A model generated the notes under the pieces. That model saw nothing but the letters and a program-made list of their open reading frames with translations, ran no database searches and was not told where the DNA came from. Shown here piece by piece: positions 23,257-36,599 of a DNA stretch of 64,000 nt. Position 1 is the first letter of the stretch. Every line of letters starts with the position of its first letter. The stretch is from Spinellus fusiger (lineage: Eukaryota > Mucoromycota > Mucoromycetes > Mucorales > Phycomycetaceae), in assembly GCA_025094145.1 (NCBI GenBank), contig JALLLS010000005.1:62001-126000 (forward strand), read 5' to 3'. The position numbers and the translations under genes are program-made.

Positions 23257-23974
23257 GCAGAGGAGTGTAGCGGTGATTCCTTCACCTTATTTTGATCATT
23301 CTATCGTTGTTGTTGTTTTTATTCTATCATTTCTTCATTTGTTTTCTCATCTTCATTCTACCCACTTATGTACAATATACGCATTTCCGATACTAATAAA
23401 GTTGTTTCCATGTTCTGTTCCATATTCCACTTGTTCTATCTATTATACATGTAGTAGTTATGCATTTATATTTGTAGAGTAGTTGTCATAGTAATAGCTA
23501 TACTATGCTTTACTTGTAATATGTCTCACTTTTGTCTCATCTTTCTCCATGGCAACCCAACTTCATCTAATAAACCACGTCATTACTGTCATCTCTCTTC
23601 TAGGATACCATGGGGTCTGTGAGTTTACCCACCCCCTTCCGCATGTGCTATCACCTGAACCTTAAAATAACACTGCTTGTTCACTGCATTCATCCACACT
23701 CTAACTATACTACAAAACAAGAAGTACTGTATGCCAAAGGTGGCAGGAGGAGTTGCTATTATTGATACAAACCTAATAAAGAATATACGCATTTTCCTTA
23801 TGCGTCATTGTGCTCCTTATGACATGAGCCCCATCTCAGTGCCTGCTGTCTGAAGACATTCGCGCGTCAAACCAACCACCACTGCATCGCTACATGTCAT
23901 CATATTGCATAGGGAAGGATAAAGATAGAACAAATGTGCTTTGGGTCCAGACAAGACCAAATGCTTAATTGTGC
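23257..23974. other. Convergent intergenic region, bZIP and MON2
   Basis: T-rich 3' flank of the bZIP gene with AATAAA-like words near 23395-23400 and 23570-23577. No gene seen. Confidence 0.5.
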
Positions 23975-26900
23975 CTATTGCTTATTGTCAGTTCTATTGT
24001 AGATTGGAGTGTCTTTTGCATAATGTTCTGCTTTGTTGTACTTACTTTGTTTGTTATTGTTATTATTGCTATTATTGCTGTGTTGGTTGTGCTCACTACA
24101 CTCATTCCTATCCTCCTCCTTCTCCTCCTTATTACACCCACTTTGTTCCATAATGATATTCTCCTGGAGCTTCAAGTGAATCGACTGTTGTAAGAGAAAT
24201 ACAATCTCTTCTTTACGAACTCTATCTCACATCATATCAATAAAAAGCAACTTGGCGTCTCACCAGAACTGTAAGTCCCGAGAATCATCTCACCCCATCA
24301 AATACCTTGGAAAAGGACATCTACCCAGCAAAGGTCCATCGCTCATGTAGTTTCGTAAGACAGTCTCACATCGCTCCAACAAGACAGGAATAGCGATTTG
24401 TGCAATACGCTTCCTTACTTGAGGATAATCTACCATTGTGAATAAACAAATAAACAAACAAATAAAAATGAAGTCAGTTTCTTTGTATTCAACCTGACAC
24501 ACCTTCTTTCCTTGTTGAACACAGACTAAACAATGTTTTTAGTGCCGCATAAGCAAATGACTCTTTCATGACAGGAACAATCGTGCCTGTTGTTCCCATG
24601 ATATCGCTAGATCGATCACCCAACGGCTTCTTTTCCTCCTGCTCATTCTCTGGATTGTTTTCCTTTTCCTTGGCATTCTTTCGTTGGTCATTGGCATCAA
24701 TATAATACAATCGAGAGCTTTCTCGGATCACGTTGACCCACTTCTGAATCACCTCCTTGGGCACTCGAGGCTGTCCCATGTAAACAACAATATCGTTTTG
24801 TATCACCTCCAAGACAGAAATGTCAAACTGCTCATCTGCATCCAGTTTCTCAATAGGCAGAGAAGGGGGAGGTGTGCTACCGTGTGTTCACAAGTCAGTT
24901 CACAAGTCAGTGCATAGGTTACTACTAAGTGACTACTTCAAGTGTAATAGATTCTGTTCTGTTCTATTGTGTTCTGTTCTGTTCTGTTCTGTTCTATTTT
25001 ACAGGGAGAAAGGGAGTAGGTTTGCCAATGTCTGCAGATATATTTACCTTGGAGATAAAAGACTACCTTCAAAAATATCCACCACCACTCGCCATACACC
25101 CACAAACCGCTCCGTAGAAATATCTATAAAAGTATATCAGTCATTTTTTTTTCTTTTTTTCTTTTTCTCTTCTCTCTTGCTAGTATATTTTATAGCTATC
25201 GATGTACCTCCAAAGGCATCAAGTTGTTCCAATCCCTGTTGAAGAATTGCCAATAGTCCTTGTGTGGCAGACTTCCAAAGAGGTGTCTTGTCATTGCCAT
25301 GTTTGTGGGAGGGAGGACAGTCGTATTTGAGCTTCATGGGTAATCCAAAGGCACCAATCATTCTTTCAAACACACCCTCTGTATAAAGTGTCTTGTTACT
25401 ATGGTGTGTCTTGAACATTTCTGCTGCCAAAAGACTGCATTTCTTATTGAGGGCAATGTAAGTCACTGTGGAGAACTTGCGTTGACTGGGTGGAATATAG
25501 CCTTTGGATTTCTGCATAGTGTCTTCTGGACTTAGAAAGGCAAGTGTCATATAGTCAGATAAGTCCATCAGTACAAGAGGAGGCACACCAGGTGCACTCA
25601 TATCAAGAACTTGGATAACTTCCAACACAGCTTCTTGGAGGGGAGACATGGTATCAATGTCAGGTCTGTATTGAGGACTGGTGGAGTAAACAAGAAGATT
25701 GCGAAGAACACCCAGCAGTGATCCAGTGTCTTCCAAACTAAAGCCAGGCGCAATCACCTTGTAAAGATCAGTGAACATCTTTACATAGGCTGTTAATGTG
25801 TCTTGAGTGAAATCCCCAGAGATAGGCGCTGCACTGGAAGAAGAGAGGGAGAGTGTTAGTGAGAGAAGTTCAGAATCAAGAGCCGTTCGATAAGTCTCCT
25901 CTTCTTCTCTTTCTTCCCCATCTTCTCCTTCTCCTTCTTCCTTTAATCGCATCTTGGGCGCCATCATACCACTGCCAATAATCTTCCAAGAATGCCATGC
26001 GTTTTCCCAGAGAGTGACAATGGTCTTGTCAGTAGTGTCCCCATGCAGAAGAGTGACAATATTTGTGAAGCTCTTGATACTCGCCAAGGACACCTCCTGA
26101 CTAGAACGAAGGCAAGAGTCTTCCAAGTGAGCCAGTAGCAACGACCACACCTGCTTGAAGTTATTTAGTGCATAGAGCTTCCCCAAGAAATCACGGAAGA
26201 GGGTAGAAATGCCTGTCAAGACAAGTACTTTGGTCTCATCCCACTGTTTGTCCGCCGTGTCGCGTGAATGATGCAACATAAACCCAGAACTATCTCTGTC
26301 CATTGAAGAGGATGTGTTTGATTTGCTCGACTGCATCATCCTTGTGGCTCTAATTGCTGACATTTTAATAGCATCAAGAAGAGGAAAAAGAACCTTCCAC
26401 ACACAAGCATTCCAAAGATGAGGACCAAGAATACTGCCATTCATCATAATGGTTCTGAACAGGGTCTGATTGGCTCCATTACGTACTTCTGGTCGCCAGT
26501 CTGTGCAATTATGGGACAATTGCAGAAGCAAGAGCATCCACAAGGTACTGAAGATTTGAGGTGAGGCTTCATCAGCAATGGCCAAATCAATGTTCATGCT
26601 TTCCTTGTCAATTTCTTCATCGTGAGTTTTGTATGTTACTTCAGCACGTTTTGTTTGGATAAAATCAGACAGGTTCCATAACAGCCCCACGGCTGTTAAA
26701 CTAATATTAAGATCCTCACTTTGCATGCCAAAAGAACCAAGAGTAGCAATGCATTGGCGTAAACAGTCAGGGGAAAGCAGTGATAAGAAGTCTGTGCAAA
26801 TAAGTTGAAGACTGGAAAAGGCGACTCTAATAAGACCACTCGATACCTTTCCATGACTACTCAGACTGTTATTAGCACTGGTCAAAAGAGAGGAGGTGGT

Positions 26901-29900
26901 GGTATCAACACTTAAACGCTCTTGCCTTGCTTCTTCATTGGCTATCTTTTCTTCGCTCTCTTCGTCATGAATATAGTCGAGATGCGTGGCAGGTGAATTG
27001 GTAGTGATGTGACGAAGCATATCAAAGACAAGTCCCCATCCACACGTAATGGAGTGGCCTGACGTCTCCAGGAGCTTATTGAGTGTCTCCAATCCCATTT
27101 TTTGTACTTCAACATAGACTTTTGCCATGGTGGCCTTGTCACTGTCCATGAAGACTGCCCTGTCTTCATTCAAAGGCACATAATTGATGCATTGACTCAA
27201 GGCAGCTAATAATCGTAACTGGGCCTTGTCTTCTCCTTCTTTCTTCTCAGCAATAATATGATTCATGGCAGTAATAATAATAGTAGCTATAACTTCACAG
27301 CATTGAGTGCGAATGGAGGCTGGTGTTAAAGGGAAGTTGGCAGTAGCAATTAGATGAGAAGTCAATAAATCCCATGCTATGGCTTCTTCTTCTGAACTGA
27401 TCAGCCTGTTCATGTTCAATATGGCGATATAGCAGAGTTGATCAACAGCAAACGACTTTTTGTTAAAGAGTTTCTATAACCACACACAGGTGAGTCTGTG
27501 TTCACTAAGTATAAAGAGCACTTACCATACGAGAAGACTTGTTTGTCATTGCTTCACCACTTGAGAAAGGAACACAACTTGTCTCTGCACTGAGACGACA
27601 CAAGGCAGTAGTAAATGCAACAAAGGCCTTGTTATCCAAATACTTGCTATTATCAAACAGTCGACTCAGAGAAGTCTGAATAATAGCAGCGTGGTCTGCA
27701 TCCATCATCTGATGATTGTTCATGCTTTGACCTGTTCCACACTCCATAAGACTCGGAATAGACAGCTACAACTTACACTTTCATTTACCTGAGGGTGACG
27801 GTGTGCCTGCAGTAGGACTAAGAGTAGGTGTTCCTGGTACTGTTCTTCGCATAGTATGGGCAGCGGGTGCAGTACTACTGATGGTGCTGGCTCCTTTAGG
27901 TGTAGGTCTATTGATCAGTAACAGATCGGCTTGCTGGAGTGTTTCCAAAACAAGATACCATGAAGATCCAAGCACACCACCGAGAAACATGGCAATATTG
28001 AGCAGAACACGAAGACTGTAGAGATTCTTATTACTGAGAGAGATATTAGCAAGGACATGTTGTTGTTGTGCCGACAGATCTGTATAAGAAACAGCAAGAG
28101 AAGTATTATTGGTGATGGATGAGAGACTGGTGGTGCTTGTGCTGCCTAGTTTTCCTGATAAAAATCCAGAGGATAGAATGGAGCTGGGTGGAATGGCATT
28201 CTTGCATAGGTTGGTAAGAAAGGCATCACGTGGAACAACCAGGTCAAGCATGCCACACACATTAGTGAAGTTCTGGTAAGAGCGCATTGTGTTTTGGAAG
28301 AGCTCCTCGTCAAGATTAGAAGAAATGTAGAAGGACATGGCAGCCAAGAGACCTGGCCATGCTACATTGGCCATGTCTGTTACTAGTAGCATATTGTTTG
28401 GATTATCAATAAGGTCTTCTTTGAATTGAGCTTCAGAGTCAGCATGAGGTGCATTGCTAATGTTCTTTGTGGAATAACCTGCACTCTTTCCAGGTGAGAA
28501 CATAGGCAGTACAAATCCAGCAAGTCCATCAGCAATGGAATTAAGACATAAAAGAGCAAGATAGAAGATGTAGGTTTCTGGGATAATAGGTGGATCCGCC
28601 TTATCTAATTGATCAATACTGCCAATAAAAGTCAATGCCAGTTAAGTGTCTTATCCTAAAGCCAGTCCTCTTACTCACCACTGTATACGCATAGAAGAGC
28701 TTGATGCATTTAAACCGGGTCCGCTGTTAATATCCATAGTAGGGACATAGACATTAGTATGAGTGTGTGGATGATGAGTAGAAATCGTTGAGTAGTCAAT
28801 ACTCTCTCTTCCTCCCTGAGTAGCACCAATCAGTTGTGGTTTCTCAGTAGCAAGTCTTCCGAATGCTGTTATCATATCACGAAAGACGACCGTAGGCCCC
28901 TGAGCACAATCATACCACCGATATATAGAACACAGTAATACTGGATCAGAACACACGGCACGGAATATTTCCATGGCCAACACTCGTTGCCAGAGAGGGT
29001 TTTCTGGCTCAAGTATCTTAACAAACATAGATAGGAATATTTCACACTCTGTAATCTACATGTCCTCCCATTAACACCTTCTCTGTGTTTGAGATGTACT
29101 TGCCAAAATCTCATTGAATTGTCGAATAAGAATATCCACAACACGAGCAAGACGCATGGTTTGTGAAAACTCATGCTTCTCTGAAAATGTCTTGATGATC
29201 AATGGACAGACACATTCTCTTAACAAAGAACTAAACTCTTGGTGCTGTTCTCCATGTCAGTACATATTTTACCTTTATATTTAGTTACCTCTTTAAAGAG
29301 TGTATAATGATTTGCCAACACGCTTTCTACCAATTCTAAACCAAATGTCTTGGAGAGATGTCCTAATCTCAGATATTCAGGTGGATCTCCACTTGTCAAT
29401 AAACAAAGATCTCGAAACAGATAATATGCGTCTTTTGCACACGGATGAAGTTTGATCTTTTCTTCTGTGCTCAATTGAATCTCTATTTCCATTTCTATCA
29501 GTCATAGGCCTTTACTGTCCATTCTCACCATGCGTGGCGTCTTCCTGCTTCAAATTCAACATATCTTCCTTTCCAACCTTATCAAATACAAAGATGACAA
29601 TCTGACGAAGAGTGGCTGCTGCTGTATTATTGACGACGGCAATTTTAGAATCCTGGAGACGGAAACAGATCAACAGAGCCTGGAAAATATGTTTCTGATT
29701 TAATACGTTCTATAGATACATACACGGGGCTTACTTCAGCCAATATATCGTCGTGGACATTTCGATAGTTGGTAAGAAGGGGCAATACAGTCTGGAGTAT
29801 CTTGAGTTGGATTTCAACACCATGCACACTGATGTCTGTGAGGGTTCTCAAAATAGCCCGTACTGAAGTCTAATGCATATCAGTGATTCCAATTCTTACA

Positions 29901-30389
29901 ACTCAATCAATCGCCTAATACCTCTGGTATAGCATGAAATGAGATAAGTTTTTGTATACAGCCAATGGCTATCGTCACAAGCTTAACTTGTTTTGTTTCG
30001 CAGGCAAGTACAAAGGGTCTAAGAGCGTCTTCTGATTTAGATAACTCTATATAAAACAACAGTAGAAAGTAGAAGAGAGATATGAATGGCATGAAGAAAG
30101 CACTGAGTTCGAACCATTGGCTATGCTGTAGCCAGGACGTTCTTTGAAGCTGCGAAGAATAGCACTTAGACGTTCTGCTGCCTGTTTAGGTGTGTTTAGG
30201 TGTGTTTAGGTGTGTGTTAATGCGCATCAACAGACGAAAGAACCAGTGAGTGAGTATGCAAGTGAGTCAAAAGACGCTTCTTCTTTTGAATACGACTTCA
30301 CGAACCTCTTTTATTTCAGGGTGTTTTCGTCGTGCTTCGCTTGAAAGAGTGAGTAGCTCAGTTTGAAGGAATGCAGTGAGTCCGCTCAT
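23975..30389 (-). CDS. MON2: MON2 endosome-to-Golgi trafficking scaffold (Sec7/BIG-related)
   Basis: Large armadillo/HEAT-like scaffold related to the BIG/GBF Arf-GEFs but lacking Sec7; it acts with DOP1 at the trans-Golgi/endosome. Minus strand, about a dozen exons. The start at 30387-30389 gives [15 protein letters not shown]. The N-terminal DCB-like segment has [16 protein letters not shown] and [37 protein letters not shown] then [10 protein letters not shown] and [10 protein letters not shown] follow. The 760-codon block at 25137-27419 is the C-terminal half; its last codons ([13 protein letters not shown]) are read-through into an intron. The final exons give [24 protein letters not shown], spliced to [19 protein letters not shown]. 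An Asn/Glu/Lys-rich tail then runs to the stop at 23975. Length is about 1,600-1,700 residues, as usual for MON2. Confidence 0.9.
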
Positions 30390-30879
30390 CTTTACTTGTT
30401 AAGCGATTAAGGAAACTAAGAAATAATGTCCAAGCACAAGCAGTTTAAAGTGCTAACAGTCTATCTGGTAATGAGATAAAAAGAACACGTTGGACGAGTG
30501 TTATTATTCCACAGTCAGTGTCTTGTAAGGGGCTGAAGAAAGAGATGGACTTGTGCTGGGACTAAGGGCAAGAAGAGACGTGCAGTCTTCTCTATGGGAT
30601 AAAAGAAAACTACGTCACTATAAATGACTCTATGACGCTCAGTTAAGAGAAGGGCAGTCCATTCTATTCTATTCTCCGCTGATCTGCGAGAATTCTGTGC
30701 ACAATATTAATTAATAAAGTGACCCTCAAAATGTAATGGGATTTTTTTGAATGCAGATTTCTTTTTTTTTATTCATACTTTTCTTAATTGTGTTATAACC
30801 ATGAATTCATTAGATAAGGACGTGAAATATTCAATAAATAAAGATAGTAGTGTTGGTAATACATAAAAGAAGATTTATA
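30390..30879. other. MON2 promoter and boundary with transposon island
   Basis: Upstream region of MON2, with G+C falling to the right. From about 30,700 the DNA becomes A+T-rich and transposon-like; no host gene is visible beyond this point. Confidence 0.5.
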
Positions 30880-31460
30880 TGTAGGCCACTTAATAGCTAC
30901 TATGGATACCCTTGGCATCTATAACTGCCTGGCATCTCCGCCCCATGCTGGCAATGAGGGTATCTATTGCCTTTGATATTTTGCCCCATTCCAGCATCAG
31001 GGCCGCCTCCAATTTCTGTTTGTTGATATAAACCCTCTTGTTCTTCCTAATAAACTTCTTGAGGTGGGCCCACAGATGTTCCATTGGATTGATATCGGAA
31101 CTTTGTGAGGGTTAATAAAGAGTCATTACTATACCATTTTCTGCCTTCTATTCTCGAGTTGCCTTGCTTGTATGAGGTCTAGCATTGTCCTCCTGTAGGC
31201 GGTAACTGACTCCAGGGTTTAGGAAATAGATAGATAGAGAGAGAGAGAGCTCGGGGCAGTACACTTCTCCCAAGACATCAATGTACTTGTTGGAGTTTAT
31301 CGAGGTACTTCTTCAAGGTGTTCTCTGAAACCATAATGGCCATGCTTGCCCTGATGGCCACTTTGGACTGATGAGAATTGCTCACAACTGTTCTCTGAAA
31401 CCACCGGAGGGCCCTGTCATCCAACTTTCTCTTGCAGCCACTCTTAAGAGAAGACAACAC
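30880..31460 (-). mobile_element. Internally deleted Tc1/mariner remnant
   Basis: Minus strand: an N-terminal helix-turn-helix piece (KLDDRALRWFQRTVVSNSHQ... near 31330-31440) is followed, after loss of the central domain, by EDNARPHTS near 31190 (second catalytic Asp kept). The C-terminal segment then reads EHLWAHLKKFIRKNK...GRRCQAVIDAKG near 30890-31084. The termini are not clear. Confidence 0.75.
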
Positions 31461-31603
31461 TGAGCCTGTTTTCGTTTGACCCCCTTTTTTTGGCAATATG
31501 GAAAAGTCGACTGAAAATTGGCCAATAGAAAAAGACGACCTGTAAAATAATACGACCTGTAAAATAATACAAACAGCAAAAATGATGCAACATGAACAAG
31601 CTT

Positions 31604-32040
31604 TAGAATAGGCAGTGATGTAATACCCATTCGCATGGATGGCCATAGAAGAAGTGGGAAATAGATGAAGTTGTTAAAATGAATTAGAAGTAAAGAAATA
31701 TTTCAGAAGAGAAGTGTATATCATAGCTTAGTGCACATTTTAAATAAAGAAGGGGAAGTCAACCTATATCTTTGATTCTGCAAGAAGGGCGGTTTATACC
31801 CTAAGGCGAAGAATAGTTGTTGGAACTTTCTCTGTTCCTGTTTGTTCCTTTTGTTTGTCCTTTTCGTTGGTTCATCGTTAGGAGGATTGTCTTTATCTGT
31901 CTTCTTGTGTCCCTTCCAGACCGTCACAACCATAGTTTCTCGCGGCTGTAGAGAACCAGGTTCCCCATCTCCCATTTACAAGCCTCTCCAGTTTATACAC
32001 CCACAAGAGCAGCCAGTCTTTCCCTAAGGCCATGCGTGTC
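31604..32040 (+). repeat. Repeat family X, copy 1
   Basis: Starts TAGAATAGG and shares its length with an inverted copy at 39231-39697 and its first 170 bp or so with 46354-46528. Read on the minus strand it includes a Lys/Asn-rich segment (GHKKTDKDNPPNDEPTK) that is conserved in the 39.4-kb copy (HKKTEKGNLPNEEPTK), so part of X was once coding. Its nature (LTR, terminal repeat or gene fragment) is unknown. Confidence 0.6.
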
Positions 32041-32165
32041 TCCTTCGTTGAAGATTTGTTTGTCATATTTTTGATAAACTATAGAAAAACAAAAAATATG
32101 TTATAAAATTGAAACTAAGAATTCACATATGATATATTGTTGAAGATTTTCTTATGTTAGAGTAG

Positions 32166-35100
32166 TACACACCAGGATATTTTTCTGGCCTTTAAGTGGT
32201 GATATCCTCTTTCTTTTATGTCACAATAAAAAAGTTCCCTTTTATGGATCTGTGTTTAAAATCAAAGGTTTGCAAGTATCTGTAATATTGGGCACTAAGG
32301 TTATTGTCAGGACTACCAGAGAGATGAATGGGTAGGTATTTGGTCTCTACACACCCAAAGATTTTTGGGATATAAAAGGAAATATCTTGGGGATAAAATC
32401 AAAATCTTCTTATGATTGGCTAATATGTTTGAAAATGCCTTTTTATTGTCCAGATGATCGATTTCAAACTCTGCCTGCCTATCAGAACAAAGATAATTGA
32501 CTGCAATTATAAAGTAGAAAATTGGCTGTAAAGACAAAAAATAGAACAAGAATCACCCCAAAATTACAACTCAGTCACTGATATTTTTCTCTTAGCATAA
32601 TTTGTTATCCTTAAGCCCACAGTATTTGCAGCATAACAATGTTTTAAAAAAATATTTATTGTGGGACTCGCACTCAATTAACTCTAGTGGTCATTGTCCA
32701 AAAGAGAGAGCCAAACTTACTTGTGTTGAGAACAGTGCATTCATTCATTGACACAATGTCTACAACTTGTTCAACAACTATCTCATTGAGGGCTACCTCA
32801 ATGGTGGTGTTCAATGGGAAGATAACATTGTTTCCAATGCTATCTTTTAAACCCAAGGAAAAAAGAGAGAAAGAATCAGGACCTGCAGCCAAGGCAAGAT
32901 GTTGAGGGTGGGTGGTTGAATTCTCACCAAAGACAAGTTGGAAGTTGTAGGGAAGAATGGTGGCCATATTCTCCCTTTTGTCAATGGTAACAACCTTACC
33001 AAAGACAGGCAAAGCACCAGAAAAAAAGGAAAAGAGACCAGCCAGACCAACAACTATTCTTTTGGAGCTGCAGTTGTTTTCTGCAAGCTCACAAGACAGA
33101 ACAAGAGGACATATGTGCTGAAACAGCTTCACCTCAGCACCAGCAGTAAAGAGACCACTGTGGCCTGGTACCTGCCAGTACCCACCCTGAAAGATGTGTG
33201 TCAAGATACACTTCTTTCCAAAAGACACAGCAAGATCCCAAGAAGGTGACTGCCTGTTGGTGTGCAGTATGTGTTCTCAGATAAACTTGTTGTATTGTTC
33301 ACCTCTCTCTGCTTTGTATCAAACAGGTAAACCAAACTGCAAGATATCTTTGTACAGGTGGTGGAGGAGATGCAGCTTCAAGGTGTTGCTGATGATTGTC
33401 TTCTTTGCAGACGCACTTGGAGCTGGCAAATCATCATACATGATGGTAGAAGCAACCAACTTTTTTGTAGCAGATCTGACCTTGTCCACATAGATGTCCA
33501 GACATGCCTCAATATCCTGCATGTAGAGAAGAGATACAAGCAAACCAAGCTTGACAAAACAATCAAGGATGATTGCTTTTGAATCATTGTTGCTTATAAG
33601 TCTTCTTTGGACCAGGTCACACAGGATGGTGGGCATCTGCTGGATGATAATCTTGTAGTCTCTTCTAAGATAAGATCCACACAGGCAAAATGGAGTACGG
33701 TGCTTTCTTGTGAAAGCTTTCAAGTTGTAGTTGAAGAATCTTTCTTCCAACTGCTTCACTTCTTTCTTGGCATAAAATGGCACCATGCCAACCACAAGAT
33801 GTTTTGCAACACCAAGAAGGATGGTGTGGAGTATTTCCACTGGGCAATCCATGGTTGGATCCCACAACTGCAAGGACAAAAGGGCTTTGCCACCAGTCAA
33901 CTTGTACCCAGTGTCAGAGTTGCTTCTGAGGCTAGCATTGCTGGGGTTGCTGGCACAATGCTGGTACATCTCTACCAGATCCTCCTTTCTTCTTCTTGCA
34001 TGAGTGTCACCATCCACTCCCTCCTGCTCCACTGTTGCATTTCCACCATTAACCCAGTAACACTTTCTACATGGCAGCCTAGCCTTAGCACCAAGACTGC
34101 ATGCCACAGCTGCATGCATAGGGTTGTCTGCCATGAGAAAGTGCACCACACCAACAACAAGAACAGGTTTGCCATACTCCACGTTGAACATTTCCACACC
34201 TTTCTCCAAGGCTCCAAGGTCCTTCACAAGCTCTGGGAGCATCTCCGTGATCAACAGCTTGTTGCTGGTGCAGACAAAGAACAGATTCTCAACCTTACAC
34301 TGTTCTTTGAATGGCATTGCCACAAGAGACATCACACAACTCTCAAACTTGTTCCACTTTTTGGTTGTATTGCCACTTGTATCATCCAATAACAAGTTCA
34401 GAGGCACAGTTTTTACTGGCATGAACTGTCTGTTAGGGTTGGTGGTACTTGTAGCAATTTTTTTGAGTGGGTGGTGGGTGGTAGAGTTGGTGTGGGTGTT
34501 GTTGGAAAGTTGAATGTCTTTCACAATGTCTAGAATGACAATGCTTCTGACAGAAGACAAACCAGATGCTTCTTCAGGCATTGGCCATCAATCTACCACT
34601 TGACATGAAAAAGGAGGCAAGCTTGTATGATGAAGTTACACTTTCACCAGGAGAGGTATATAATAGATCTCCCACCCAGAGATCCACAGAAATGTTGTTA
34701 ATGGTGACAGTGACCATTGGGTGCTGGAATAGCAGGTGTGTCTTCCATTTCTCCCCTTGCTGAGGCAAAACACTCTGTTCAGGTGTTCTGTCTGGCAAAG
34801 CAGAGAGCATTGTTGTTTTGAGGGGGTTGGTGGTGAGCAGCCTCAAATGCTCAGAGGGTTTGTTCATAGAAAACTCCTGGGTGGTGGTGGTAGGGGGCTA
34901 GCCCTTGCACTATTTTACCACTGCAACTTGGTGGGTGGTGGTGGGAAACTTGGGGACGTTGCTCTTTGCTCTTTTTTCAAGATTAAGAATCCTGTCCAAG
35001 GCAGGCATCTTTTCTTGGGGGTTGGCAAGAGTGGCATCTCTTACGTCTTGACACAAAGACATAACCTTCCCTGCAAGTGCCTTTGAGAAACAACTTTTGT

Positions 35101-36534
35101 TCTTGAAAAAGAAATGGTGGAAGATCATTTCTAATCTTGAGGCAAATGAAAATACGCCCTCCACAAAGGCAGCCTCCTCAAAAGCATTGCCACTGCTGTT
35201 GAGATCCTCTTCTCCAGCAGCCCAAAGAGGTTCTTCCCCAAGCACATCTTTGTTCTCAACAATAAACTCCTGGTCATCATCACCTTCCTCTTCTACATGG
35301 AAGACTGTGGTGATGGCAGGGAGAGGTCTGTAAACAATAGAAAGAAATCATGATGAGCTTGGTTCTTATCATTCTATGCTTCTGTTTCTACAATAAATAC
35401 CCAGAAGAAGACTCAGGCATGGAACTGTTCATAGTAGAGAATGAGCAACATTACTTTTAGACTTGAGATTATCCTTACATTTTATGAGTAGAAAGGTGTG
35501 ATTTCAGATTTCCCTTTGTTTTGAAAATCTTCTGGCAGACAGTGCAGGTGGGAATTTCATTCTTCTTGAAGTTGATGGTAGTGAGGGACATGGTAAAAGA
35601 GATTTCAATATAAAAACAGAAAGAGAGTGAGCTGTTTGACTTATGAGTTTTGACTTAATAAATTATTGAAAAGTGGAGGCTAAAGTGATACATCACCAAA
35701 ATCAAAATATTTTCTTATTCTTTTGTCTGTTATTCTTTTGTTGTTTTTCACACTGCCCATAATATTTGATACTTAATTACTTGTCAAGATGAGCATAAAT
35801 AAGCAAGGTAATGTGTGGTTATTAACAAAGAAAAACAATAGGAGGTGATAGACACTACCAAAGGCTATTTTTGAGATAAAAAGGTAAGCAGTGTCATCAT
35901 CTGGGCTTGAGCTCATTGCAATGTACAAGACATAGTACTGACTCTTCTTTTAATAGATAGCATATGGCTTATTATTCTCAAGACAAGTATTAACTAAAAG
36001 GTAAGCATGCTATCTCTCTTGATTGAACTATCACTAATATACTCTTCTGTTATTAGATAAGTTAAGACTCTTCTCAAGTCAGTCCAAGGTGGTCTTTTTC
36101 CTTCTATACTGTCTAAGGTGTCTAGGCTGTCTAGGGTATACTCCTGAGCATAGTTATCTATCTTCCAATATTAAAGCACAAGGCTTCTAGGGTATAGATT
36201 CTATTGCTATGAAGGAATATACCTAGAACAGCAGTAGCTATAGTAATAGTATATTATTAGCTATATTATTATTAGCTACAGTATTATTAGCTATATTATT
36301 ATAATAAACAATTTTATTCATAAACAATATTTTATTGATAATATAATTTGATATTGAGGTATTCCATAAAAGGTAAGAAAATTTTGGATACTTGCAAACC
36401 TTTGATTTCAAGTACAGTTCCATAAAAGGCAGGAAGTTTTCAGTTTTAAATGAAGATCCATAAAAGGCAAGAATTTTTCAGTTTTAAAAGGCGAAGATAT
36501 CATTGCTTAAAGGCCAGAAAAATCTTTGGGTGTA
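32166..36534 (-). mobile_element. CACTA/EnSpm-like DNA transposon, copy A
   Basis: The ends are inverted to each other over about 40 bp. Left end: TACACACC then ATTTTTCTGGCCTTTAAG and, shortly after, GATATC. Right end read on the minus strand: TACACCC then ATTTTTCTGGCCTTTAAG and GATATC. Further subterminal inverted matches (AAATCAAAGGTTTGCAAGTATC) lie near 32257 and 36395. Both ends are flanked by TAG (32163-32165 and 36535-36537), a 3-bp duplication as expected for this superfamily. A second terminus-like sequence at 32348 (TACACACCCAAAGATTTTTG) matches the left end of copy B and may mark a nested family member. Encodes the broken transposase described separately. Confidence 0.65.
32674..35591 (-). 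pseudogene. C2H2-finger CACTA-like transposase, copy A (broken)
   Basis: Exon 1 begins at 35589-35591 and codes one C2H2 finger (CTVCQKIFKTKGNLKSHLSTH, Cys-X2-Cys-X12-His-X3-His). An intron (GTAAGG to TTTACAG, about 35334-35475) joins it to an acidic segment (EEEGDDDQEF). The core has SDTGYKLTGGKALLSLQLWD, PVEILHTILLGVAKHLV and DNPMHAAVACSLGAKARLPC followed by RKC. The C-terminal region reads GGYWQVPGHSGLF and ends FGSLFWTMTT. Frame breaks occur near 34580 and 34910, with stops at 33316-33318 and about 33277. The DNP...CRKC and EILHTILLGV blocks are those I associate with EnSpm/CACTA-type fungal transposases; the catalytic triad cannot be assigned by eye. Confidence 0.65.
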
Positions 36535-36599
36535 TAGTAAATATTGTATTAAAAGACATAAAAAAATTAAGTTCTTTTGTGTTTTTCTTTTTCTTTCTT

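Noticed and set aside
25137..25200. [13 protein letters not shown] as the C-terminus of the MON2-like protein
   Set aside because: MON2 homology continues in exons to the left ([27 protein letters not shown]), so this is translation into an intron pyrimidine tract.
33607..34392. 261-codon plus-strand ORF antisense to CACTA copy A
   Set aside because: Mirror of the transposase reading frame; the minus strand carries all conserved blocks and the copy B counterpart is interrupted differently.
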